A stretch of 64,000 bases of DNA from Schistocephalus solidus (lineage: Eukaryota; Platyhelminthes; Cestoda; Diphyllobothriidea; Diphyllobothriidae). Each line of letters starts with the position of its first letter. Positions within the stretch are counted from its first letter, which is position 1. The notes below the pieces were generated by a model. That model was not told the origin of the DNA and did no database searches. It worked only from the letters and a program-made list of their open reading frames with translations. Location: NCBI GenBank assembly GCA_017591395.1, contig WEDG01001390.1, positions 186,001 to 250,000 on the forward strand. Reading direction: 5' to 3'. A program made the translations under genes and the position numbers. Positions 1 through 13,435 of the stretch are shown piece by piece.

Positions 1-3000
1 AAAATATGTAGATCGGTTTCCATGACCATGCAATCTGAAATTGGCAAGTGTTTAAGTCCTCATCGAATGGCGTAAGGCAGATATTTGAAGTGTGAAGTCT
101 TCAAGGGCGGTGGCATAGCTATGAAGAATTCTCAGTTGAGCAGTGTTACTGGCAGGATCCGGACCGATCATTGTTCATCGCCTGGAGTAGGCAGTTCAGC
201 GGTGACTCTGTTCTCGATGTTGGTGCAGGGCTGTGATTTATTTTCAGGAATAATAGAAGTGAGCGGGTAAACTGCTTCCATAAATACATGTCGCTTTATG
301 AGCATAAAAAAGGCCTACCCTGAATATAAAGAAACGCCCATTCCAAACGGCACTGATAAATGCCTCTTCTGATAGGCACGGTAGCTTCACACAATTTAAC
401 CAAGGACATCAATCAGTTTACGTTTATCCGACCATGCCGAGAGGACGCCAGCTACGGTTTATGCGAATCGGTTAAGTGAACGACCTAGAAGCACGCGGAA
501 GGTTGAGCGGCGTAATGACGACTGTCTTGCAGTTCAGTCACCGCGTAGATATAGTGCACGTCTCATTTACAAATGTTTGACTCCTGTCATGAGTGAATGA
601 GAGAAAAAGAACGTCAGATCGAAGAAATAGTTATTTTATTTTCAAATCTGATCTGAAAAATCGAAGGAAAAGTCGCGCCATGTGGAATGCAAACCATGGC
701 AATACTAAAACTGATGTTGAGTAACCGTTTACATAGGTCGAAATAGGCCGTGTGTGAACTTGAAAATCCAAGAATGGTACACTCCACAAGGATCAAAATA
801 TTTGCTGAATGGATAGACCTTCATCATACCTCTGAAAGTTCCAGTTTCTTAACACCACAAAACTTACAGTGCATCACCATTTTAAAGCATTTGTACGATG
901 TATCCTGTTAAAGTTCATAAGGATACATGAAAATTGTTTTTCTCGAAAAATTTGTCAACGATTTAATTTTGGTATGTTCTCTCATTCGTACTCCTTTCGG
1001 GCGTTAATCTCGCCATAACAAGTCCAAAAATGGTGAGCGCGATGAATCCTAGAGATTGTTAAAAATTTATTCCCAGTTGTTAACCAGGCTTTTCGACCGC
1101 GAATCGCTCACGTTGTTTGAAATAACCGCACATCATAGAATTGGGCCGAATTTTTATAAAAGGATCCTCAAAAACCTTACTTTTGCTGGATGTCATTGGT
1201 TAAATTTGTTCTCCGAATTAAAATGCGTTGCTTCACCTTCTGCCTGCCACTTCCCTTTACCTGAACACCAGGGTTAAGAAAGATGCTCTTTGCTGTTGAC
1301 GCGGAAGATTTGAAGGTGCATCAGCCCTTTGACATGCGATAAACATGCTATAGATAGAATGTCATTTAAAATAGAAAGAAAATGAAATATTAAAAATAGA
1401 TGGAATTTGCGAAACACGGTAACAACTCCAGGAAATATTGTCTACCCGCATCCCTACTGCGCTCACGAGACTTCTGCCATAATTATTTAAATTTTCCTAG
1501 TCCATGTCTTATTTTTTGGCTTCATTGAGTTCCTTTGCAGGACAAACCAGGAGCTACTTTGTCTTTTAACTAGTTATTGATCGCTCTCATAAATACCTTT
1601 TCGACTAAGAAGGGTTACTGTGCAGCCTTATCACAGGCTATTTCCAACAAGCCAGGGTGCCGGATTTGGCTTGCATTTCTTTTCGATCGGCCGCAAAAAC
1701 CACGCTTAGTACAAATGACTGCTTCAGCAATATGCATTTTTAACATTGATTTCGATACATTTACACATTCAAATATATTGCATAGAAAACCTGCACTGAA
1801 AAGTCTCTTTTTATTCCCAGTTGGTAGCAAATCATGTCTTCTTCAAAATGTATCTTTTGGTCTCGAAAGTTTATAATTATGATTTTTTAAGACCGTGCGA
1901 TATATATTTAAGTCGCATTTCGCCTATAGGTATATTAATGGCCCTTATGAAATACGCAGTATAGGCCACATCCATTGCACAGTTTTAGGCGCCCTGTGTG
2001 GTGTCTTCTTGAAGGCATAAAGTAATGCATGGTCTTCCTTACATGGAAGGTTTACGGGTTGTAGAGTGAACACAAATGCAACGTCAAATGGAGCACAAAA
2101 CTAGTTGGTAACTGAAAAAACGTTTTTAAGACCGAAACATACCCTTTCTCCGCGTATAAAATTTGAAGACGACAGGAGTACAGTGAGTACGAAAAATATT
2201 TTTGTGCTTGTTTTGTAAAATATATTCGAATTGAAAAGGACGTCGAAAATTACCAGAAATAAATCACACTATTTAAGAAGTCATTTTCAACCGAGTGTAA
2301 CATTTGCCGCCGGTCGAAAAGAATAGGTTTCCAAAGACAACATTCTGAAGTGTCTAAAATATTTTGGGATTATGGTTCATAATAATTTATATTAAAACTC
2401 CGATTAAGTAAACCTTCATAATCAGATAGGCATTTCAGAATTTCCATTAAGATTTCATGAGAATGGTCATGAACTGTAAGTTTTCCGTTGAAATTCATTA
2501 AAGATTAATCAATCGTTTTTTTTAAAGATCAGAGGAATCTGTATAGTGGATGAACTTTCGGGTACTTTATTCTTTTAAAATCTTTTTATGTATCTCATTT
2601 TAATAGTGAACACATTTGTGCGAAACATAAACAGTGTAGAGCGAGCCACGGTATGGCACACCAGTCTCAAAACAGTGACAATCAGAAATCTGTTGCTTTC
2701 TATAGCTTTAACCGTGCGGACTTGTGACTGTCGAAGTGCGTACATAAGTATAGAACAAAAGACGGCGAGGAGAAGCAATTCGGTTGAGGCATAAATCAAA
2801 GTCACTGGGGAGTGTCGTCCACCCATCCGTCCAGTAATCAGGGTACTTTAAGGCCCATTGATTTGGCTCGAGGTTCATGAAAGTTTTAGAGCGTTAGTTC
2901 CATGAACATACAGAACAGGGTTAAAACCGAAAAATTTCACCTTGGGGTATGGCAGACGGATAACGGAAAATCAGTCAGAAATGGCCATTCCGGCCTGTCA

Positions 3001-3189
3001 TGTCTTCATAATCGGTAGTGGTTGACCTAAAAATCTTGTAGGAGACGCAGATTAAAGTTAACATAACACCGATCTGCTTATGTAGGCTAAGGCCCCGGAA
3101 ACGAGGTTAATCAAAATGTTCCTTGGTTGGACATTATTAAAAGTACCCCTCTCCCGATTACAGGTCGTTTTGAGCTTAATTCCAAGGGG
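1..3189. other. Non-coding stretch
   Basis: About 1-260 and 400-560 are GC-richer than the rest and may be old repeat sequence, but I recognise nothing in them. The open frames here (60-99 codons) have Phe/Leu/Ser-rich composition expected by chance. No RNA gene or regulatory site is supported. Confidence 0.5.
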
Positions 3190-3275
3190 AATTAGAGTTA
3201 GGGTTGTGGAGGTTAGCGCTGGTCCAAAGGTTTGAGAGTTTTCGTTACGATTCCGTTGGGGTTAGGAATAAAGCT
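3190..3275 (+). repeat. Short degenerate TTAGGG-like tract
   Basis: The stretch contains gagttagggttgtggaggtt and, 60 bases on, gttggggttaggaat, separated by less regular G/T-rich sequence. It is a weaker version of the 6.7 kb tract. Confidence 0.3.
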
Positions 3276-4639
3276 AGGACAACAGAGTAGGTGCACTTCT
3301 AGAATTTAACAGAAGACACCTCTAATACTTGTTCCCGTGTTTAGCCAAGTAAACTAAGTGTGAGCAAGTTTCAGGAAAAAACTGTGGCACCAATGGCCTG
3401 AATGATGAAAACGACAACATCGCTTGCTGACCAAATGAATTAAAACATCTGAGGAACTAGGAGAACATTAGAAGAAGTAAGAAACGATCAAGGATGGCCA
3501 TGTTTTGGTGTTAAACTTGGATGCGCTCCTCGAGAGCAGTAGCAAACGGAGATACAAGACAGAGGCTGATTTAATATATTTGACACTCTTCTCCTGGAAA
3601 TATTAACGAATAGCAGGCCTATTGAGACTGATCTTCCTCTGACCCATCTTTACGCCCTGGAAAAGCAATCAGGTGAATATACAAAAGGTTTTACTGGAAT
3701 TTATCTTAAATGCACTTGTGAAAGTCCCAGAAACGTGATTCAAATTCATCTTATGTGATTTGTGCAAAAGTGCTTAATAAAACTGATCAGTGTCCTGGTA
3801 CGAACATAGAAACGAGAGGCGTATGAAAGTTTTGTCCGATTATTGATGGACAATTCGCAAAACGAAATAAATGGGATTTCGCGTTTCATTGCTAGGATAA
3901 AGCTGACAGTCAAATGCTGCCATTAGCGGTTGTGCATGAAATTTTTTAATGAAGACTGTTATCTTGGCCTACTGCGCACACTTACGCGCAAAACCTTTAT
4001 CATTAAAGTGACATGACTCTAAGCATCGAACAGATGAGCAAAAGTAATTTACTAAATAACAGACTTTACTAAGAAGACTGAGAGATTTCCTTATTGATTT
4101 TCAGTCTGCCAACCTTCAGAGCGAGGTTTTGTACCCGCATGAATCCGTTTTTTGCAAAATTTATCGTTATGTTAATGTCATAGGTTGAACCGTCTTCGGT
4201 AACGTTATGCAAAATCCTGGAATGGCGTTTATTTTCCCACTGGAAAACTGCAGCCTCCCTGAATTTAGAATAACATGCAAAGCAGGATTATTGATCGAAG
4301 CCCAAGCCAATGAGAACCCCCAGTAATACAGAATCAAAGGTCTAGTCAGGACTGAAATTCAGTGCTAAAAGGTAAGCTTCCAAATACTCAGCTTTTGGAA
4401 ATTACCCAGTTAGCGCAAGCTTAGTTGCCAAAATGAAAACGAATATTTTTAACACCCGCTGGATGTCAGCAGTGAGCAATAGTGGACTATTTCAACACCT
4501 ATGCTGGCCTAACAAGCACTGACCTGGAATCGAAAAAAATGATCGCTGGCTCACCTCCGTTTTCACGGGGTCATACTGTGTTTTCACGCTACGATTAAAC
4601 ACCTCCAGTCAGCTAAACTGCAACCATTCTATTCGCACG
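3276..4639. other. Non-coding stretch
   Basis: No open frame above chance length is seen. A short stretch around 3508-3605 reads LDALLESSSKRRYKTEADL before a stop, but has no usable splice context. Confidence 0.5.
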
Positions 4640-5140
4640 ATCTCTCTCTGTTTCTCTAAGCGGACGGTCCAAGTAGAGAATCCGGGTATGACCTGAATGA
4701 GAAGTAGGTGTGTGGATCCTACCTTGTGCAGCCTCGTAGACTCTCTTGCGCCAAAGGCCAGTTAGGGCTTATCTTCTGGCAGCAGTAAGTAATACCGGTG
4801 GCAGGCTTGCAGGAGGTTTTAAACCCTGGTCCGGGAGGTCATTGCGCATTTACTTTAAATGCTCTTACCACGAGCACAAGGGCTCAGACTGTGCCGTCAG
4901 AGGTCGAGAATGTGCACTCACAAAAGAGTGGTGCTCCGGATACAGTCATGCAATCAGGATTGATCAGGGAGCACCAGTTTCATGCGATATTTACCAACAG
5001 CACCATGACTGTGTACCCTACAGGGTCTCCAACTTCCGACCGAGGTCATACAACGACATGGGGCACGACTAATTACAGCAGAGTGCATTAGACGAATTGC
5101 GTCCGGGAAATGGTATTCTAGGGCAGCAGTTAATACAGAA
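4640..5140 (+). other. GC-richer island with two overlapping open frames, one Cys-rich
   Basis: GC is near 50 percent here against mid-30s around it. One forward frame is open from a TTG at 4746 to 5072. It encodes 108 residues with six Cys in the second half, starting at FKCSYHEH; the gaps are 9, 6, 6, 16 and 8 residues. A second frame is open from 4798 to 5091. Neither has a recognisable domain or a signal peptide. The island may be a diverged dispersed repeat, since the other GC-richer islands here are transposon-derived, or an exon of a Cys-rich protein. I favour the repeat. Confidence 0.3.
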
Positions 5141-5696
5141 AGTGTTTTGGGAAACTGTTTAACTAACGAAGCATTTTTAAAAATAATAGTAGAAGGCCTA
5201 CAAAAGCTTTTGCTGTGGTTTTCCTGGTTGAGACATTTGTTCGCAGCTTTAAAAGTTTTTCACCTGGAGTGATAATTGAGGAAAATTATGAACCTTTCAA
5301 AGTCGGCTAAAAACGAATGGTAAAAAACAATCCATGATGTTGTGAAGTCCAAAGGATTTTTTAACAAACACAGTTTGGATTTTAAAATTAAGCAAAAGTT
5401 ATAATTCAATGCTGATAGTACTATAAAATCCATTTTAATAGACCTACAGTGGACTTGCTATCTCACGCAATGGTAATCGAAACTGGGAAATATTATTTTG
5501 ATCAGAAAAGGTTACTTTAGTGGGGTCGGGCAGCCTAATAGTCCCAAGATATTTCAGGCATGTTAGGATGCCGGCTTTTGAATTATTTTTTTTCCGGTGC
5601 CTGGAAAACTAAACCCCATAAAAATGGCTACATAAGTAGTATGCATATATCCCATTGCTTTTTCGATGTCCTTTAAACTTAAATAAATTTTATCAG

Positions 5697-5813
5697 GTGC
5701 TCTCTAGTGAAATCGTCAAACAGGACCAAAACGTTTGTCAGCCCCAACGAAAAAACATAGGGTTGACTGACTCACTTTCCACCAGAAGTAACTGCAACCT
5801 ATCACCTATTTTG
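5697..5813 (+). CDS. Candidate internal exon, 39 codons
   Basis: The segment has an acceptor-like ttttatcag before 5697 and a donor-like TTG|gtagga after 5813. It is open throughout in phase 0, length divisible by three. The peptide starts VLSSEIVKQDQNVCQPQ and is hydrophilic, unlike random AT-rich translation. No family is recognised and no neighbouring exon can be joined. It could be chance. Confidence 0.2.
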
Positions 5814-6701
5814 GTAGGATTTAGACCGACATGGTATGCGAAGAAAAGGTGTCGTTGTCTCTCAAGTAAGCAAACAATGCACTATTCTCCATATTTTTGA
5901 CTACAGTACTTTCAAATCAGCTTTTGTATGGAGTGTTAATAGAGGAAAAAGCACCGGTGCTAATATTGATTGCCCTTTCTATCGAATAAGATTAGTTAAT
6001 TTTGTAGCTGATAGTGGACACACGTCATGCAGTCGGATGAGCAGGAATGTAGTTTAAGCTGCAGTAACTTCAATCAAAACACCCGCTCTTGGGAGCTACT
6101 TCGGTCAGACTAATAAGAAAGAGAATTTAGTTCAGCATATGTGTGACTGAATAGCACAACCGACAATTTCCTACCAAAAAATTATTATACTGAGAAAAGC
6201 AGGGAGTAATAAGGAAAAGTCTTCAGACGGGTGGTACCACATGGGGAGTATAAAGCATATTTTTTAAAATAAAAACGAAGGTTCGGAAAATGAATGTTTT
6301 TAAGTAAGTTGGTTGATGTTAGTGCGAGGGTGGTTTGTAAATGCATAAATAATGAAAATTTCTAACGAATGAGGCAAACGTTCATGGCCTTTTAATTTCC
6401 TCAAAATTTCCTCCCTTAGTTGAAGTAAATCAGTTTATTTGAAGGTTCATAGGCGTAGAATGAAAGTTGCTATGAAAATTTGGCCAACTTCTGTCAGCTA
6501 TAGCGAGATAACTGCGTAAAATTACATTGCCAACAGGCAGTCAGTAGTATATCTAGGAGTTACTTTCAAATAGACTGATTTAATTGAAGTTAGTGATTAC
6601 TTTTTGAGGGTAGTATCATTTTGTCCGAAGATATTGGCAGCAGAAGGCAATTAGATCCCGAATGTCCCTTGATAGAGCTAGCCATGTGTTAACGTCCGTA
6701 A

Positions 6702-6830
6702 AATTAGGGTTAAGGTTAGGTTTAAGTAAAGGGTAAGAGTTAGGTTTAAGGCAGGTTTAAAATTAAGGTAAGCCTTAAGTTTTGGTTTTGTGCTAAGTTT
6801 AGCGTTAGTGCCAAGTTTTGGCTTACGTTT
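6702..6830 (+). repeat. Degenerate TTAGGG-like tract
   Basis: A G/T/A-only stretch is built from variants of ttagggttaaggttagg, gttaggtttaag and taagttttgg, with units of 6-8 bases. TTAGGG is the flatworm telomere repeat, so this may be an old interstitial telomeric insertion. It may equally be a low-complexity satellite, because the unit length drifts. Confidence 0.5.
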
Positions 6831-8168
6831 TTAACGTGCGGATGGGTACCCTCACTGGAATTCGGCCACTTGTATTACTACTGGGTTTCCTGTTCACATC
6901 GGCCGACCAAAATATCTAATAATTTACACTTCATAGTCATTTAACACACCGAATTTCTCCGAAGATCTGGAAAGAAATATAACATAACTCAGTTGTCAGT
7001 AAAAGTATCTCAAATCGCTTTTCAGAGAACTAGCTTCTGCCTGTTAGAGGCGATTTACGAGAGGTTTCTGTATCCTCAGTCACGATTAAATATGACCGGT
7101 AAGAAAATAACTTTGTTTGAATTTTTAACATTTGCCCACGGGGTAAACGTGTATTCGTTAATAATTTGAAAAACCGTGAGAGGTAGAGATCAAAAGTTTT
7201 GTCGTTATCATATCAGCGAGTCCATGATTTTTGATGTATTACATGCGGCAGCCAAATGACATCTACAAGCTTGGAGACTTGCCAAAAGTTTTATTGCTTT
7301 TGTGTGAAAATGATATATTCGTATATGTGGTTGACTTCCTTTTCTTGTAGAAGCGCTTGCTTTCCTTGGGAATTGCGCAGCTGGTTAAGTCAGGCGAAAT
7401 TCTAACACTGTTTCCAAAAATGAACACAACTCGGACATAACGTTTTCCAAGTTTAAGGTGATGGCGAATAATACGGTAAATTGTAAATCTTATATTTATT
7501 CGCATTGGCAGGCCTTAAGCACAAATACATATAAAAAGAATATTTGTGATATTCGGTAATGATCAAGTGCCATCACACTAGCCATCAAGGTCTGGAAATG
7601 TTTGTTTACGAGTGATTTTGTGCTCACATGAACTTCAAGTATGGAAATCTTTATTAGTCACAGGTCGCCATGCAACGGATTCCGTGAAAACAGCGGTAAG
7701 ACATAATCAAGAAGAAAAAAAATTGCTAACAAATACATGAGTTCATAAGTTGACTAAGGAAGTGCTTAGAAACGCCGTTTTATAACCGTCAACGCCTTCA
7801 AAGGAGCAGTTACTGTTTTGACCAGACTATAATTAAGCAATCATTTGCTCAAAAGAAGGCTGGCCATATTCCCGTTAGTTTTGAACTTCTCTTGCTTCTC
7901 GAAGGGAAATCATTTTTTTTGAATGATACACTTCAAAGATTTCACCCCTTGATTTTGTCATGAAGGTCCACTGGAAGCATTCGGGGCTTAAAGTATGTTT
8001 GGGCATTTGATGCCCCAGATGTCCAGTAACGAAAGAAAGATAGTAACAAGTGAATTTTCAAAGAGCAAAATAGCATTCGTATTTAATGTCAAAGAGGCCG
8101 TAAAATTCAGCCGTCTTTATCCCCTTAATGCTTTCTCTTATTTTTCTCTACCACTATATCTTCTTCCT
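6831..8168. other. Non-coding stretch before the microsatellite
   Basis: AT-rich sequence with one minus-strand frame (7505-7263) of chance-like composition. Nothing else is seen. Confidence 0.5.
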
Positions 8169-8236
<68 letters not shown>

Positions 8237-8453
8237 GCTGCTACTGCTACTGCTCACTACTACTACTACTGCTACTGCTGCTAGCTGCTACTGCTACTGC
8301 TGACTACTGCTGCTGCTACTGCTAATGCTGCTACTGCTGCTGCTACTGCTGCTGCTGCTCACTGCTGCTACTGCTAGCTGCTGCTGCACTGCTGCTACTA
8401 CTTCTGCTACTGGCTGCTGCTACTGCTACTGTCACTGCTACTAGCTGCTGCTG

Positions 8454-8486
<33 letters not shown>

Positions 8487-8491
8487 GCTGC

Positions 8492-8525
<34 letters not shown>
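8169..8525 (+). repeat. Compound (CTA)n-(CTG)n trinucleotide microsatellite
   Basis: An almost pure CTA run of about 22 units (8169-8236) passes into about 290 bases of mixed CTA, CTG and occasional CTC/CAC units. It ends in a nearly pure CTG run (about 8452-8525). On the minus strand this reads TAG/CAG. Open frames through it (poly-Leu in one, poly-Tyr in another) exist only because the repeat lacks stops in those frames, so I do not call a protein. Confidence 0.95.
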
Positions 8526-11500
8526 ATCAGTGCCGCCATCGCGATGATGTGGAATACGCAGATGGGTTGAGACTACGTCGTTTGCTGGTTTGATGTTCTG
8601 TTTGGACCTTTTGGGGTTGATGGGCGGTTCTTGATTACTGAGACCTTCATATACTTTTTATTCCAGAATATTCACTGGATCTGAAATTGCTAAGGCGAAC
8701 AGGCAAAGTGTTAAATTAATTTTTTTCTGGGAAAAGCTAGTCACTCTGTTGACCAAAAGCAACTTCTATAGACTTAACGAAACCTGATTAGGAGTCATCA
8801 AAGCCCTCTGCGAAGAACACTAACAGACTTTTAATATATTTACGCACATACCAAGCAAGCGCTTATCGGTAAGGCATGAGTAGAAGAATCTCTCCTCTAA
8901 AGTAGAGAGCGATACACAAAAATTCCAGGAATGCTAAGTATTCTCGTGTCTTTATCCTAACCTTACCAACAGCCTAAATTTCACTGAAATTAGCGCAAAA
9001 CTTTCACAATAGAGTGCTTCCTATTGCCACGTCCTACCCGTTGTTATAGCAAAAAGATGGTTATATGGTCTTTATATTCATATGCTTTTTAATAAAAATA
9101 GTTGTAACCTTTAGATAGTAAGGATATACTCTTTGGTATCACACATGCAGGGTAGTCTACTCAGTCGTTATGACCTAACACCTGAAAAATGCCGAAATTT
9201 ACGAAAGATTAATAATTACTCGCAAACTGGCAGCAAAGCATGTACCAAAGCTTTCGAATAATATTAACAACCTGATGCGACTTTAAAAGTTTAAGGAACT
9301 ACGAAAAGTAACGCTTTTTTATTTTAAAATACAATTTTTAACAAAGTGTCAAATTCCGAAAACGTGAAAATAGCTGTAACTGCGGTGAGCATATGGGAAT
9401 AGAAATGTTAAGTAAAACCGTAAGCAAAGCAGTAAATGCATACTAAAATAACTTTGCTTTCGTCAAGTTATTTATCGGCATTTCTTTTATTGGATTACAA
9501 TAAGTTTCAGATCATCATTGAAATTTCGGCGTATATTTCATTATTTTCAGTGTTATCAAGAGAATGGCTAAATATTTAGACTGTTAATTTTCTTCCCATT
9601 GCAATTCCAAATTATGCATTAAATGAATCTGCGTTATAATAAAAATTATCTTGCCACGATTTAAATTTAGCATAGGGTTTTGTGGATGTTTATCTCCACA
9701 GTATCATTGAATTCTTATTAGACTTTGCGGTTCAAGAAGGGATTTATTTGAAATTTGCTTATTTAATGTTTTTTTTATAACGCAACACAAAAGCAATAAG
9801 TTTTGTTTTGTTCTATTAAATCGAATAAAAATGTTTTCAGATATCCGGCAATCACCAATTTCATTCTATTTCTGTCTGTTTTCCTTCCGTAGGCCAGATT
9901 AAAAATGCTTTGTCTTTGATAAAAGGCTTTCTGAAACTCAAATCCACACAGCATACCAAAATCACAAGACTAAATGTGCGCATAACTACTTACTCAAATT
10001 TCAATCATGATATGGTATGAGATAGTTCATCTATGGTAAAAACCCCCTAACGAGTGACATCTACCCTCTTTTAAAATTATACAATGTTCCATAAATCTAG
10101 AGTTAATTATTCTCTAAAATGTCTTCAGGTTTGCGTTCCACATCTAGACCATTCACATTCAATTCTGGTAGGATACCACGTAAATTTACTTCGAGATCTG
10201 TTCTAAGCTACTTTTGATGTCACTTTTCCAAACTTTTTAAAGTTTTTGAATTTTGGTCAAAGTATTCGGTTTGTTTAGAGCTTTTGGTCAGCCTGACATG
10301 TTTCTACTGACGGGGTTTGACGCGTAAATCGTTCTATGCCAACGACTATACAGATCCAACCTGCCTATTGGTTCAGACCTCCGGTGGAGTTGTGGGTTTT
10401 CTCTTAAATCTTCCTCACCTTATTAATGGCAGCCCTCAATTAAAGACAATTGAATTAGTTTGCAGGTGCCGTAAATGCCACTAAAAAATCCGCCGTTCTA
10501 CTGGATAAAACAAAAACAAGTTGTCTTCCATGATGGCCTCAGCTCATACTGAAAAGTAGTTTTTAATTTTGAGCCACGTGACTCTGCGGGTTATCGTAAA
10601 GTAGGCGCATTTTATAAGCACAATTTAAGAGACTAGCGCACCACACAAAGTTCACATCTAAAAAATAACTGACGAAGACGTGAAAAAGAAACTCAATTAT
10701 AAATCAGGGAAAAGGAGAGAACGCTAGTAAAGCTAACAGCGCTTCTAAACATTTTCTTTTTGTAACACGCCATTTTCCATAAAGTTGGCAGGATTAGCTA
10801 GATCTAGATATGGGGACTATAAGCGCAAGCGTACAAAAACGTATGAGAGATTTTTCCGAGATATTTCATTTCCCTAGTGAATATGCGATTGGTTCGGTAT
10901 GTGAGTGTATAGTTTATAGTTCTTATAAAACCGATGTAGCCAAAGCCAATATATGGATCCCTTTAGTTGTAAGTCGACCGAATTTAATGAAATTTTCCTT
11001 TTAAAAGGACAAATCAAAGTGTGCCCTTTTAAATACAAGTGCACTTGATTGAAATATACTGCTTTGAGTTCAGGTCATCTTATCCTATCTGGCTTATTAT
11101 GTCATCTGATGCTAACCGAAAAGTTTGCGAATTCGTACCCTTAGCATAGTCAAAGACGTCATGAAAACACCTGGAGGAGACTTCACAGTTTAATTTACAA
11201 CGGACCATATGGTTATACAAATTAAAAGGCTGTCATCTGATGGAAAGAAGAATGTTCCCTTGGTATGACCAAGCGATTGTTCTACTCAGAGAAAAATTTT
11301 AATGCAAGCCAACTGGTTCAACCGAGTCTGCGCCATAAGAAGGCTAGTTGGATAAAAAAGCCACATTAAAATTTATTTTGACAAATATAACTAGTGAGAT
11401 CAAAAACCCTTGTAATCTCTCCTTTTATCTCTAAGAGGAACCTTCACTCAAATCAAAAACAGATGGAAAAAACCAGCTATATCTTATGCAATTGGACGGA

Positions 11501-13435
11501 AACGAAGAGTATGTTTTGCATGTGTACTAGATGTAGAACAGTTCCTAACATTTTAATTCGCTTTCCTCTCTGAATACAACCACCGGATAAATATTAATGA
11601 CTGATCACGAGCTCAATACAAAAACTCTCCACGATGTCGTATACGTCACCGCATTCCTATTAAGTCCCGAAATTATGTTATAACTGCTCATATTTGAACC
11701 AATCCAATAAGGAGACAGCCATATACCCAAGCAGTGTGAAAGATGGGAATATTTAGACTGAACTACATTAAATAGGTATTTCTTAATGACGAAAGTGAAC
11801 TTTTAGGGATTCTAGTAGATTATATTTCAACTGAAGTTCTAAAAATTGACATTCTACAATGCAAATATATTTTTAAAGTTATCATGATTTTTCTAGTAAA
11901 ACGTGTTGCATTTAGAAATTCTGTTTGATTAAAGTCTAATTTGGTAACATATGAAAGCATTTAAATTCTGCAAGTCCTTATTATCAGGAAGAAAAATGAT
12001 ATTAAGTCAGTAACTGTTAGCAGCAAAGGCAATAGGCACGATCTTAAGCTGAAAGACAGATTAAGTAAATAGTTATACTGAGGGGCATTGGTTATGCTTA
12101 TTAAAAGTCTGATGAAAAAATCAGAATTTAATGTTCAAGGATGACAGAATTACAATTTAAAGAAAGGCAAGTGGTTTGCAGACTACAAAGGCCCTTATTT
12201 TGAAGCTTTTCAAATCGCATAAGCGGGAATTTAGCCAATGGAAAAATAATGGCAGAAGACAGGTAAATAACCAACCAACAATTCAAAGGAATATAATGAA
12301 ACCAAGCAGGGTCATTAGGTCTCACAAGACCTATAATCCTTATACAGGTCCAAGCTCCGGTGCAATTTGTGTGCAAGTCAAAAATAGGGCACATCCTGCT
12401 GTTTATTCTGAAGTGATAATGTTGATGCCTCATCTAAAAATGTTTACTTAGGGTTACAAAAGCTACTGTGCCTTAAGAAGCAAACATTTTGAAAGTTATA
12501 TTTAAGGATCCCGAAGAAAACATCTGCATGTTTAAATATAATGATACAAACAGTGCGTGCAGAACTAATTAAAAATAATAACCTATAGAAAGAGACCCAT
12601 TTAAAAATCATACCAGCTTGTTAGGAATTTATCAAATAAATTATTTTTTTGAAAAAAGTGATTGTATTGAGGTAATTGGGCAATTCAATGAGAAGAATAA
12701 ACCCTAGTTGGCTTTATCTTTCTGAAGACCCGGTAACATAAATTTCTTTTATAAATGTTGGCCCAACTCGCTCCTTTAAGTTGACTTATCTTCATATCTT
12801 GTTAAAAGGCGACAAAGTTAATTTTTGGTGTTGATAAAATTTTCCTTATCTCGCTAATGTGTGTGTCCATGTAAAGTAACTGAACCTTCTTTTATGGCCC
12901 AGGTTGCTATATAGTTCTTTTTAAAAACCATATACATAATAAATTCAGCCATGACCACGTGTTCCAGCTCTTAGTTTTAATCGAAAAAAAGTCTTCAACC
13001 TCTGGTCTGGGTGAGAATACCAAATGTGGCACTTTGCCATAAGGAGGTTGAATCAAATTCACACAAATATTTACAAAAGTTCACTCGTGAATTTTACAAA
13101 CTCTACAAGAATGCCTTGGAAAATACAAAGATCAAATTATAAACTGAAAAAACCTGCTGTATCTGAAAGAAAACAAACATTGTTTTTCAGAATCAAAGTT
13201 TAATCTTATGAACGCAGGTTTACCATGTGCAGCTGGCATGTAACCTGAGTCTGTCGATGAACTGTTGATTCAATTTTGGGCGAGCGGTTGAACGGGGCTT
13301 TTGTGAGCTGCCAAAGTTATCCATCCGAACTTTACTTCGTTCTTGGTAAAAGTTTATTATTGCAATTTACTAGAAACTTTAGAATATGGTTTTCAAATTT
13401 TGTTTATTTTTACATTTGTTAGTAGGTTATAGGTA
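8526..13435. other. Non-coding stretch containing repeat B copy 1
   Basis: Outside 9430-9535 I see no gene or repeat that I can name. Overlapping frames on both strands at 12128-12451 have no domain or splice support. Confidence 0.5.
9430..9535 (+). repeat. Dispersed repeat family B, copy 1
   Basis: This copy shares with 16660-16770 the anchors atgcatactaaaa (9437-9449), actttgcttt / actttccttt, and ttggattac(a/g)at(a/g)agtttcagatc followed by cattgaaat / ccttgaaat. Order and spacing are the same. Nothing coding is seen. Confidence 0.5.

Noticed and set aside
7995..8325. Open frames encoding long poly-Leu and poly-Tyr runs
   Set aside because: They are created by the CTA/CTG microsatellite and have no supporting sequence on either side.
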